Assembly (NCBI RefSeq): GCF_014840935.1
Contig: NZ_CP062005.1
Coordinates: 2,914,001 to 2,978,000, forward strand
Length of the DNA: 64,000 nt
Source of the DNA: Halomonas sp. YLGW01
GTDB lineage: Bacteria > Pseudomonadota > Gammaproteobacteria > Pseudomonadales > Halomonadaceae
Direction: 5' to 3'
Shown: in pieces, positions 44,069 through 51,169 of the stretch
How the letters are laid out: the number at the start of each line of letters is the position of its first letter
How positions within the stretch are numbered: the first letter of the stretch is position 1
The notes under the pieces: generated by a model
Database searches by the model: none
Told to the model about the DNA's origin: nothing
The model's input: only the letters and a program-made list of their open reading frames with translations
Position numbers and translations under genes: made by a program

Positions 44069-44098
44069 AGCGCCCACGAGAGAGTCCTCATGGGCGCT
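44069..44098 (-). terminator. Hairpin downstream of yghU
   Basis: AGCGCCCA and TGGGCGCT pair, and GAGAG and CTC inside may extend the structure. It lies about 60 bases past the yghU stop in an otherwise empty 290-base gap. No T run follows, so termination is only a guess. Confidence 0.4.
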
Positions 44099-44159
44099 GG
44101 GTAGTGACAACACGATCGTGACGCCGGCGTGCTCATCGCCGCCGACGACAACGGGATCG

Positions 44160-45035
44160 TCAGCCCTGGGGTTCGAGCTTGTCCTGCGTCTTCAGCTCGA
44201 AGTCGCTGGCGTCGTGGCGCTCGAGCAGCTGCATCTCGGGCTCACCGAAGGTGCGGTTGACCATCCGCCCGCGAGTGACCGCCGGGCGCGCGTCGATCTG
44301 CTTCGCCCAGCGCAGCACATGGGTGTACTCCTGCACCTGCAGGAAGTCGGCGGCGTCATACAGCCGGCCCAGCACCAGCTGGCCGTACCAGGCCCAGTTG
44401 GCGATATCGGCGATGGTGTAGGTATCTCCCGCCAGATACTCGGACTCCGCCAGACGACGGTCCAGCACGTCGAGCTGGCGCTTGGTTTCCATGGCGTAGC
44501 GGTCGATCGGGTACTCGAGCTTCTCCGGCGCATAGGCATAGAAGTGACCGAAGCCGCCGCCCAGGAAGGGCGCGCTGCCCATCTGCCAGAACAGCCAGTT
44601 CAGGGTCTCGGTGCGACCAGCCAGGCTGCCCGGCAGGAATTCGCCGAAGCGCTCGGCGAGATACAAAAGAATGGCGCCGGACTCGAAGACCCGGGTCGCG
44701 GGGGTGGTGCTGTGATCCAGCAGCGCCGGGATCTTGGAGTTCGGGTTCGCCTCCACGAAGCCGCTGCCGAACTGATCGCCCTCGCCGATACGGATCAGCC
44801 AGGCATCGTACTCGGCATCCTTGTAGCCAAGCTCAAGCAGCTCCTCGAACATCACCGTGACCTTCACGCCGTTGGGTGTGCCCATCGAATAGAGCTGGAA
44901 GGGGTGCTTGCCGACCGGCAGCGCCTTGTCATGGGTCGGCCCGGCAATCGGGCGGTTGACGCTGGCGAACTTGCCGCCGCTGGCCTTTTCCCAGGTCCAG
45001 ACCTTCGGGGGGACGTACGCGTTGCCTTGGCTCAT
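44160..45035 (-). CDS. yghU: YghU-type glutathione S-transferase
   Basis: The 291-residue product is a two-domain GST of the Nu class, with a thioredoxin-like N-terminal half and an all-helical C-terminal half. QLYSMGTPNGVKVTVMFEEL, NPNSKIPALLD and RVFESGAILLYLAE form the glutathione site. The lead MSQGNAYVPPKVWTWEKASG is typical of YghU. Enzymes of this class reduce organic peroxides and disulfides with glutathione. GGAGAG precedes the ATG. Confidence 0.92.
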   Translation of the reverse strand: MSQGNAYVPPKVWTWEKASGGKFASVNRPIAGPTHDKALPVGKHPFQLYSMGTPNGVKVTVMFEELLELGYKDAEYDAWLIRIGEGDQFGSGFVEANPNSKIPALLDHSTTPATRVFESGAILLYLAERFGEFLPGSLAGRTETLNWLFWQMGSAPFLGGGFGHFYAYAPEKLEYPIDRYAMETKRQLDVLDRRLAESEYLAGDTYTIADIANWAWYGQLVLGRLYDAADFLQVQEYTHVLRWAKQIDARPAVTRGRMVNRTFGEPEMQLLERHDASDFELKTQDKLEPQG

Positions 45036-45199
45036 CACGCTCTCCTGATCGCGGGTGACAGATTATGCTGCCACCCTATGTGGGGGCACTTAGCCTGCTA
45101 TCAAGCTGTGACACAGGATCGCGTGCAAAAGTTGCATGTCGGGGGTTACCTCAGCTCTCGCCAACGCCCTCGCCCATGCCCTCGCCAATGCGCACCAGC

Positions 45200-45247
45200 C
45201 GTGTCAGCCGCACGTCCACGGTGAGGGCGAGCGAGGTCAGCGCCGCC
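45200..45247. repeat. Direct repeat copy 1 (fragment of an rlmA-like 3' end)
   Basis: This 48-base stretch matches 46278-46325 inside rlmA at most positions. On the minus strand both encode SL-(A/T)-(L/V)-TVDVRLTRL. Copy 1 lies in non-coding DNA beside the gene at 45399 and is followed by GEGMGEGVGES before a stop, so it looks like the end of a lost or duplicated methyltransferase gene. Confidence 0.7.
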
Positions 45248-45398
45248 CCCGCGACCTCACATCCCGCCATGGCGTAGAGGGGCCCCAGGGGCGCCCTGCC
45301 CCCGCCGGGGCACGGCGGTCTCAAGCTCAAAGCGCAGCGGAAGCCGGTCAGGCCGCTAGCCCCTTCGATAAGCGCGCCAGCGTTGCCTTGACTGACGC

Positions 45399-45974
45399 TC
45401 ATTCCCTCGCGTCTTGGTCAGTGCGTCGAAACCTGGCGAGCCAGTCCGACAGGATCCTTCTCTTGAAGATCCAGCCCATGGTGGTTTCCGAATGCCCCTG
45501 CGCCAGGAGATCCCCATTCGACTCGACCCACAGCAGGATCCACTCGCGTTGCTCGGATAGCGTGTTCTCCCCTCCGCCCGACGCGACGCGCTCCCTGACC
45601 CATTCGGCGCCGTTGCAGATCATCGGCAGGCTCACGGGCAGTAAAGGCCCAGAGATCTCTCCGCGCGGTCGCACCGCATCACCGATGACATCGAGCTCCA
45701 CGTCACCGGTTGCGAGGTCGTGCCGCAACACGGCAATACGAGGATTCACGACATCCCGTGCAAAAATGGCGAACGCAGACCTGTCCAGCCGCGGCTCAGG
45801 ATGGGCGGCGATATAGGCGGCTATGGATTCGGACTGGCCTCCCTCGAAGCTCTGCTGTTCCCAGGTACCGAAGAAGCCATAGTCTCCCGAAAGATCGGGG
45901 CAGCCATTCTCGGCGCCAGACGCGGGGCTCAGGGTCATCACCAGCATCGATACCGCCACACAGGGTCGTATCAT
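45399..45974 (-). CDS. Secreted protein, unknown function
   Basis: The 191-residue product has a signal peptide (MIRPCVAVSMLVMTLSPASG, cleavage near SGA-E). The mature part begins NGCPDLSGDYGFFGTWEQQ, a start seen in small lipocalin-like or DUF families of the envelope, with strands through the middle and WVRERVASGG further on. No family assigned. It lies between rlmA and the stray copy of the rlmA end. Confidence 0.65.
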   Translation of the reverse strand: MIRPCVAVSMLVMTLSPASGAENGCPDLSGDYGFFGTWEQQSFEGGQSESIAAYIAAHPEPRLDRSAFAIFARDVVNPRIAVLRHDLATGDVELDVIGDAVRPRGEISGPLLPVSLPMICNGAEWVRERVASGGGENTLSEQREWILLWVESNGDLLAQGHSETTMGWIFKRRILSDWLARFRRTDQDARE

Positions 45975-46216
45975 GGGAGGTTCTCATGTCGAGCAGCGGG
46001 GCGCCGCGATCGCAGGGGCCAGCAGCCACAGGCCCCGACGCACCTTGCCAACCGGCGCCAGTCACTCGGCCGGCCTTGTTCACCGAGGACGTTGCTGAAG
46101 CTTAGTCAGGTCGGCATGAACCTGCCCATGGCCTGGCGAGCCATGACCTGGAGACCATTGCGTGTGAGGCTTCCTGCCACGTGCGGGTCTCACCAGTTGG
46201 AGGAAGGCCTCGCCGT

Positions 46217-47152
46217 TCAAGCGGGAGCGGTCTTCCCGCTCATCGCTTCTAGCCACCCCGCCCCATCGCATGCAAGGCGCGTCAGCCGCACGTCCACGGT
46301 AACGGTCAGCGATTCCAGCGCCGCCGCCTTCTCCCGGCCCTCGGCGCTGGCGCGGTACAAGTGTGGAGTCATGGCCAGGAGGTCGGCGATGGGCTCGGCG
46401 CCCTCAAGCTCCAGCGAGTAGCGAAGGGTGTCGGTGCTCAGGGGCTTGAACCCCTCGGGCGCTTGGGGCTCCGCCGTGCGCTCGGGCTTGAGGCTGGGAT
46501 AGATGATCTCGCGCAGTTCCCGCAGATGATCCTGCCCCGCCTCGACCATCAGCAGCACGCCGCCGGGCTTCAGCACCCTGGCGAACTCGGGGTAGACGGG
46601 AAAACCGAACATACACAGCACTAAGTCCAGCGTGCTCGGCTGCACGGGCAGGTTGGCGTTGCTGCCCACCACCCAGCTGGCCGGCTGCCCTGCCTGCTTG
46701 CCCTGCCTGGCGGCGGCGAGCACCGCCCACTTGGAGATATCCACACCCAGTAGCGAAAGCGCTTGCTCCTCGCCTGCCGTCTCACCCCAGGCCTTGGCCA
46801 GCTCGCGCAGGTAGTAGCCTTCCCCGCAGCCGGCATCCAGGCAGCTGAGTGTGGTGTCGGCACGCGCATCGCCTGGCACATCTCTTGCCACGTGACTCAG
46901 CGCGGCCTGGCTCACGGCCTCGGCGATCGGCCGGTAGTGGCCAGCATTCAGGAAGCGCTGGCGCGCCGCCACCATCTCCTTGCTGTCGCCCGGATCCTGG
47001 GAGCGCTTGTTCTGCACCGGCAGCAGGTGCACATAGCCCTGGCGTGCGATGTCGAAGCTGTGGCCGGCGCCGCAGCGCCAGGTGTTGCCGCTCCTGTGCA
47101 GCACGTCGCCGTCCAGCGGGCAGGCCAGTGCCTGAAAGGGGGTGTTGCTCAT
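46217..47152 (-). CDS. rlmA: 23S rRNA (guanine-745-N1)-methyltransferase
   Basis: RlmA methylates G745 in 23S rRNA using S-adenosylmethionine. The 311-residue product has the N-terminal zinc region ACPLDGDVLHRSG, TWRCGAGHSFDIA, followed by GYVHLLPVQNKRSQDPGDS, which is nearly invariant in the family. The cofactor site is LDAGCGEGYYL. The zinc motif that reads CPLC in E. coli is CPLD here, so one zinc Cys seems replaced by Asp. Start at 47152 was chosen for the family N-terminus. It is longer than E. coli RlmA (269) mainly at the C-terminus. Confidence 0.9.
   Translation of the reverse strand: MSNTPFQALACPLDGDVLHRSGNTWRCGAGHSFDIARQGYVHLLPVQNKRSQDPGDSKEMVAARQRFLNAGHYRPIAEAVSQAALSHVARDVPGDARADTTLSCLDAGCGEGYYLRELAKAWGETAGEEQALSLLGVDISKWAVLAAARQGKQAGQPASWVVGSNANLPVQPSTLDLVLCMFGFPVYPEFARVLKPGGVLLMVEAGQDHLRELREIIYPSLKPERTAEPQAPEGFKPLSTDTLRYSLELEGAEPIADLLAMTPHLYRASAEGREKAAALESLTVTVDVRLTRLACDGAGWLEAMSGKTAPA
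46278..46325. repeat. Direct repeat copy 2 (inside rlmA)
   Basis: Partner of the copy at 45200-45247; it encodes the SLTVTVDVRLTRL stretch near the end of RlmA. Confidence 0.7.
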
Positions 47153-47267
47153 GTGTCGTCGCCTGATGATGAATGCCGTGTCCAAACAAGCCGCCGCGCG
47201 AGCGGCGTCTCGTTGGCCAGTGGCGAATGATGGCACATGAGCGTCATTCGATAGCAGAGAAACATAA

Positions 47268-47515
47268 AAAAGCCTGTGTCGTGATTCACCGGATGGCCGG
47301 CGATCGTCAACGAATGGCAGCGGGTCTCGGTAGCGTCCGAGAGGGTGCAGTCCACGATACTGGCGTCGACAACGGCGCCATCCATGAACAATGACGGATC
47401 CAGCCCCGCCAGATGATCGACCCCATGATCCTGGTCATGGGCCACGGCAAGGGTAGGCGCTAGTGTCAGGGCGAGCGTGCCCGCCAGCAGCAGCAAGGGC
47501 CCCTGATAGTAACCT
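47268..47515 (-). pseudogene. YHYH-domain protein gene, N-terminal fragment
   Basis: The frame encodes a signal-peptide core (LLLLAGTLALTLAP, LAVAHDQDHG), then FMDGAVVDASIVDCTLSD, RCHSLTIAGHPVNHDTG, the pattern of the start of secreted YHYH-domain proteins. The first codons are missing where an IS30 remnant begins, and the rest of the family (its YHYH motifs) is missing on the other side. The frame then runs on without sense to 47149, across the rlmA start. Confidence 0.55.
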
Positions 47516-47516
47516 C

Positions 47517-47627
47517 GTCGGCACTGGAATGGCGCACGCCACTGGAAGTCTACGCCGAGGTGCCCAAGAAGTTCGTCGCCGGCCCGAGTACCCTTCAATA
47601 GCGTTGCGCTTGGAACTTGAGACCGCC
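47517..47627 (+). mobile_element. IS30-family remnant (3' end only)
   Basis: WRTPLEVYAEVPKKFVAGP followed by STLQ and a stop (47599-47601) is the C-terminus of an IS30-type transposase. The stop is joined at once by the element end GCGTTGCGCTTGGAACTTGA. Both parts match the decayed element at 4563-5253. Everything upstream of this end is gone. It lies exactly where the YHYH gene is broken, which suggests an insertion followed by deletion. Confidence 0.75.
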
Positions 47628-47750
47628 GTCCCAGTACCACGGCGAATATATGAGCACCTGCCCTCGGGCACCGGCCTGCTCGCCGGACTCGAACAGGATC
47701 GTCTCGAACCCCGCTGCCAGCAGAGTGGCCGCATCACTCAGCTCTATCAT
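47628..47750 (-). other. Possible gene fragment next to the IS30 remnant
   Basis: An ATG at 47750 opens a frame (begins MIELSDAATLLAAGFETILF) that reads sensibly for about 40 residues, to QVLIYSPWYWDGG, and then runs into the IS30 end. It may be the first part of a gene cut off by the insertion. No family recognised. Confidence 0.3.
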
Positions 47751-47851
47751 GCCTAGCCCGACACGAATACCTCTCTCGGTTACACTAGCGCGACCGCCTA
47801 GAGGGTGAGGTTTTCTCACCTCTTTTTCACCCAGCCCCTTCCCGACCTGCG

Positions 47852-48751
47852 ATGCATTCCATGTCCATTTCCGAACGCCCTTCGAAGCTGAGCCTGCCTC
47901 AGGTCAACCCCGGTGTGTCGACGGTGCTGGAGTACCTGCTGCTCAAGTTTCCGGCCATCGGTGAGGCGACATGGCGCGAGCGCATGGCCACCGGCAAGGT
48001 GCATCGCGATGACGGCTCATGGATTACGCCACAGTCGCCCTTCAAGCCACATCTACGCGTGTTCTATTACCGCGAAGTGGCAAGCGAGCCGAGCATTCCC
48101 TTCGCAGAGCAGACTGTCTATCGAGATGAGCACATTCTGGTGGCCTACAAACCGCACTTTCTGCCCGTCACGCCCGGCGGGCGCTACGTGAACGAGTGTC
48201 TGCAGCAGCGCCTGCGCAAAAGCACGGGCATCGAGGAGCTGCAGGCGGTGCATCGCCTGGATAGAGTCACGGCGGGACTGGTGCTGTGCTCCCTCAACCC
48301 CGAGACCCGCGCGCTGTATCATCAGCTGTTCAAGTCGCGACATATCCACAAGACCTATCAGGCCATCGCCGAGATAGACGGCGATAAGTCATTAGTGGGT
48401 CAGCAGTGGGACGTAAAGAATCGCATCGAGCCAAGCGAACAGCGCTTTCGCATGCGGGTCAGCGAGGGCGACGCCAACAGCCATTCGGTGATTCGCTGCG
48501 TGCAGCAAACCGACACGCAGGCGCTGTTCAAATTACACCCCGTCAGCGGGCGCCGCCACCAGCTGCGCGTGCACATGCAGTCACTCGGCTGGCAGATCCT
48601 GAATGACCGCTACTACCCGGTGCTGCAGCCGCTCTCGCCAGACGACTATTCCCGGCCCCTGCAACTGCTCTCCAAGGGCTTCGAATTCATCGACCCGATG
48701 ACGGGCGAACCGAGGCGCTTCGAATATGGTGGCGACCTGGAGCTTCACTAG
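47852..48751 (+). CDS. RluA-family pseudouridine synthase
   Basis: The 299-residue enzyme should convert specific uridines in RNA to pseudouridine. HRLDRVTAGLVLCS near residue 132 holds the catalytic Asp, the second motif is KTYQAIAEI, and SGRRHQLRVHMQSLGWQILND is the third. The N-terminal part (residues 1-80) has an S4-like look and follows the YqcB/TruC-like or RluA-type layout; which rRNA or tRNA site is modified cannot be told. An ATG three codons in (47861) is an alternative start. Confidence 0.85.
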   Translation: MHSMSISERPSKLSLPQVNPGVSTVLEYLLLKFPAIGEATWRERMATGKVHRDDGSWITPQSPFKPHLRVFYYREVASEPSIPFAEQTVYRDEHILVAYKPHFLPVTPGGRYVNECLQQRLRKSTGIEELQAVHRLDRVTAGLVLCSLNPETRALYHQLFKSRHIHKTYQAIAEIDGDKSLVGQQWDVKNRIEPSEQRFRMRVSEGDANSHSVIRCVQQTDTQALFKLHPVSGRRHQLRVHMQSLGWQILNDRYYPVLQPLSPDDYSRPLQLLSKGFEFIDPMTGEPRRFEYGGDLELH

Positions 48752-48938
48752 CGCAGCGCCCTCACTCCCTTTTCCTTTGCTCTCCGCAGCGCGTCTCGAG
48801 CCGGACCACCATGTTCATCTCGGCTATTGCATGCTGGCCGTCACCAATGGGAGCTGGCGACCCGCTTGCCGCCGGTGGCCCGCAGCCAGCCGAGGTTTCG
48901 CAAGCGACTCTCCAACATCTATGTCGACGGTGAAGTGC

Positions 48939-48964
48939 ATTAATTGGGATCTGTCCCGATTAAT
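48939..48964. repeat. Inverted repeat downstream of the ParA-SIR2 pair
   Basis: ATTAATTGGGA and TCCCGATTAAT form an 11-base inverted repeat with one mismatch around TCTG. Sequences of this kind (AATC/TGGGACAGATC) occur beside REP-associated and other small transposase genes in many proteobacteria; no such gene is seen here. Confidence 0.55.
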
Positions 48965-48972
48965 TTCCTGCC

Positions 48973-49020
48973 ACCATGTCTTTCGGTGTAGCCGCTGCGC
49001 TGGAAGCGCAGCGACATGGT
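48973..49020. repeat. Nested hairpin, REP-like
   Basis: An outer stem ACCATGT/ACATGGT encloses a perfect inner stem CGCTGCGCT-GGA-AGCGCAGCG. It lies in the 370-base gap between the pseudouridine synthase gene and the SIR2 gene and could end or protect the island transcript. No T run follows on the minus strand. Confidence 0.55.
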
Positions 49021-49122
49021 CAGGTCGCCGGAGAAGCTTGTCGTTTTTTAGCATTACGGCTAAGGAATAAGAGTCTGCCCCTCATTGCAGATACCAAAAA
49101 CTTGGCTATTAAAACAACCTCC

Positions 49123-50007
49123 TTACCAATTATTATTCTCCACCAAATTATTCCTAGCCTCTTCAACCTGAACCAAAAGATCCTCGAAAGCTTTAGCTAG
49201 CCCACTATGATCTGCATCCACTTTATCATAAGCCAATGTCTTCAAGTTCCTATTTCTTCTCAAAGACTTCTTCAAGTCCTCAGAAATTTCTGAAGAAGTA
49301 AGAAAGTAGTGGGGACTAATGGCTCCCGAAGTAGCGCTAAAAGCCTGATTCTCTAAGAGCAGATTAACATCTGGATCACCATAGCCACAGCCAATAAAAA
49401 GAAAACTATGAGTCATCAGAGAAGCATCAAAGGCTGTGTAGAACAAGCTATTCCTAACTCTAGCCTCAGAATAATCCTTTTGCGTGAATATAAGGGTCGC
49501 TGGTGACGAAAGGTTGCCATGAACCTTGACGATATATCTTGCATCTCCTCGTAAGAACTCACAAACATCAGGATCGTAATAGTTCTTCACAAACTGTGAC
49601 GTCTCATTTATTTCCCTGGATTTGTTTTCATATATCTCATCGAAATTCAAAGAAAAGACTATGCGAGTATCCAACCTTGCTATAAGATCATGGAGCCTTC
49701 CTGGCTTATATCTAGGATCAATAAACTTTGACCTAAGATAAGGAGTCCATTCATCATCAAACCTATCTTTTAGCCACTCACAAGCATGCAGCAAGTCCCC
49801 AGCATCAATAGCTTTGTAAATATGATCAACATCACCTCTGTAAGGGAGGTCTTTTACTGCATTGCGAAGAAATGTCGACCATACAGGCGGCTTGGTTGCT
49901 CCGTCTGCAGAAACGGCATGTCGTGAAACACCAGAACCAATTACAAATATGGCCCTTCTTCTTGCAATATCTTTAATTAAGTTTGGCGGCCACTCCTCTA
50001 AAAGCAT
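49123..50007 (-). CDS. SIR2-like domain protein (putative NAD-hydrolysing effector)
   Basis: The 294-residue product has the SIR2 fold. The NAD loop is GSGVSRHA (residues 24-31), the central SLNFDE carries Asn121 and Asp123, VHGNL carries the His163 expected in the active site, and GCGYGDPDVN (206-214) is the late NAD-site motif. Proteins of this SIR2-like class in defence systems destroy NAD on infection; that role is inferred. There is no membrane segment. It is strongly AT-rich and starts four bases after the ParA-like gene, so the two act together. A plain deacylase sirtuin is unlikely, as the zinc Cys tetrad is absent. Confidence 0.85.
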   Translation of the reverse strand: MLLEEWPPNLIKDIARRRAIFVIGSGVSRHAVSADGATKPPVWSTFLRNAVKDLPYRGDVDHIYKAIDAGDLLHACEWLKDRFDDEWTPYLRSKFIDPRYKPGRLHDLIARLDTRIVFSLNFDEIYENKSREINETSQFVKNYYDPDVCEFLRGDARYIVKVHGNLSSPATLIFTQKDYSEARVRNSLFYTAFDASLMTHSFLFIGCGYGDPDVNLLLENQAFSATSGAISPHYFLTSSEISEDLKKSLRRNRNLKTLAYDKVDADHSGLAKAFEDLLVQVEEARNNLVENNNW

Positions 50008-50011
50008 GGTA

Positions 50012-50989
50012 TCAAGAAACCCTTTCCAGTATGCTTGAAGAAACCTCAGAAAATATCTCTTTAGCCTCTCTCACTTTTGCAAAATGAGCACCGACAACTC
50101 CATCTCTGCCGGTCAGAGAAAATATTGGCTTCCTCCTAGATTGCGACATTGGGGCAAGACTATGCAAGTTTGGAATCTTGCCAATTTCAAATGGCTCTGG
50201 TGGCCTTAACCCCCCTGTAAAATGCTCTTCAATCTGCTGATCAATTTGTCTTATTATCTCATCATAAGACTTAACAGGCCTTCTTTCTCCACTTGAGTCT
50301 CTTTTAGCTATATACTGTTGGGAAACATACCCTACAAAACCAGCACCTTTAATGGTTCTCGCCCTAGAAACAGAGACGCTACTCGATTTCAGCTGTGGAC
50401 TATTGACAGCGTATTCCCAATCGTTTCTCCAACTAGACATCCATCGACTAATGTTCTCAAATGCTTTGAGGGAAAATATATCAATCGACATTGGGCTTAT
50501 AAAAAAGTCTGAAGACAAAATCACAGCTCTATTAATAGCGCCTAAAGAAGGACTAACATCGAAAAAAACAAAATCATAATCTGACAACTTCTTTAAAGCG
50601 TTATCAAAAACCAGCGTACTTGACAAACCACGAGGAGTATTTAGGCTAGCCCATTCTTTAGCAAGAAAATCCTCAGCCATCGATAGAGCAGGACTTCCAC
50701 ATATTACATCCACGCCAAACGCTGCGGACCTTGTTATAGGCATTCTCTGCGCATGCCCTTCTCCCTCCATAAGGTCGAAAAACAAACCATCAATATTTTT
50801 ATTTTGGTCCTCCAAAGCACCTTCTAAAAATTCATCGCTAAATATATACTGAGAAGCATTGCATTGCGGATCACAGTCAATGATGCATACTTTTTTCCCC
50901 ATCTCCTGAGAAAAATATGCAGCAACGTTACATAAAAGCGTTGTTTTTCCAACACCACCTTTATTATTAAAAAACACCAACGATTTCAT
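50012..50989 (-). CDS. ParA/Soj-like deviant-Walker ATPase
   Basis: The 325-residue product opens MKSLVFFNNKGGVGKTT, the deviant Walker A box with both Lys10 and Lys15. IIDCDPQCNAS (about 36-46) is the A' box and FVFFDVSPSLGAINRAV the Walker B. The C-terminal 130 residues are extended relative to chromosomal Soj and include TGGLRPPEPFEIGKIPN. ParA-type ATPases dimerise on DNA or membranes; no ParB gene or parS site is nearby. Paired with the SIR2-like gene, it may act as sensor or carrier for that effector. Base composition differs sharply from both flanks. Confidence 0.85.
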   Translation of the reverse strand: MKSLVFFNNKGGVGKTTLLCNVAAYFSQEMGKKVCIIDCDPQCNASQYIFSDEFLEGALEDQNKNIDGLFFDLMEGEGHAQRMPITRSAAFGVDVICGSPALSMAEDFLAKEWASLNTPRGLSSTLVFDNALKKLSDYDFVFFDVSPSLGAINRAVILSSDFFISPMSIDIFSLKAFENISRWMSSWRNDWEYAVNSPQLKSSSVSVSRARTIKGAGFVGYVSQQYIAKRDSSGERRPVKSYDEIIRQIDQQIEEHFTGGLRPPEPFEIGKIPNLHSLAPMSQSRRKPIFSLTGRDGVVGAHFAKVREAKEIFSEVSSSILERVS

Positions 50990-51005
50990 TTATCACCAGA
51001 ATAAA

Positions 51006-51034
51006 AAATTAAAAAATATTGCCATCAATATCAA
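51006..51034 (-). promoter_or_regulatory. Putative promoter and operator of the ParA-SIR2 operon
   Basis: On the minus strand TTGATA (51034-51029) and TAATTT (51011-51006) are 17 bases apart, about 20 bases upstream of the ParA-like start. A perfect inverted repeat ATATTG-N4-CAATAT (51016-51031) lies in the spacer and overlaps the -35 box, a good place for a repressor. A second one, CTATCA-CCA-TGATAG, lies further upstream (51059-51073). Confidence 0.5.
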
Positions 51035-51120
51035 AAAAAACAAAGCAAATCAAGCACCCTATCACCATGATAGTTAAAGCAACTACTGAAAACCTCAAGA
51101 AATCTTTAAAAACCACTACA

Positions 51121-51147
51121 AAAAAACCCGCCTGCCGGCGGGTTTTT
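51121..51147. terminator. Bidirectional terminator after guaA
   Basis: CCCGCC and GGCGGG pair around TGCC, with six A before and five T after, so it can work on both strands. It lies 23 bases past the guaA stop (minus) and isolates guaA from the AT-rich island. Confidence 0.85.
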
Positions 51148-51169
51148 GAATGCAGCTAAATGCTGAACC

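Noticed and set aside
40834-50007. SIR2-like gene and HerA-like ATPase as one SIR2-HerA defence system
   Set aside because: They are about 7 kb apart with unrelated housekeeping genes between them, have different base composition, and the HerA-like protein is of the common YjgR type.
49123-50989. Plasmid partition locus (ParA with cognate partner)
   Set aside because: No ParB-like gene, no parS-like repeats, and the neighbour is a SIR2-like protein.
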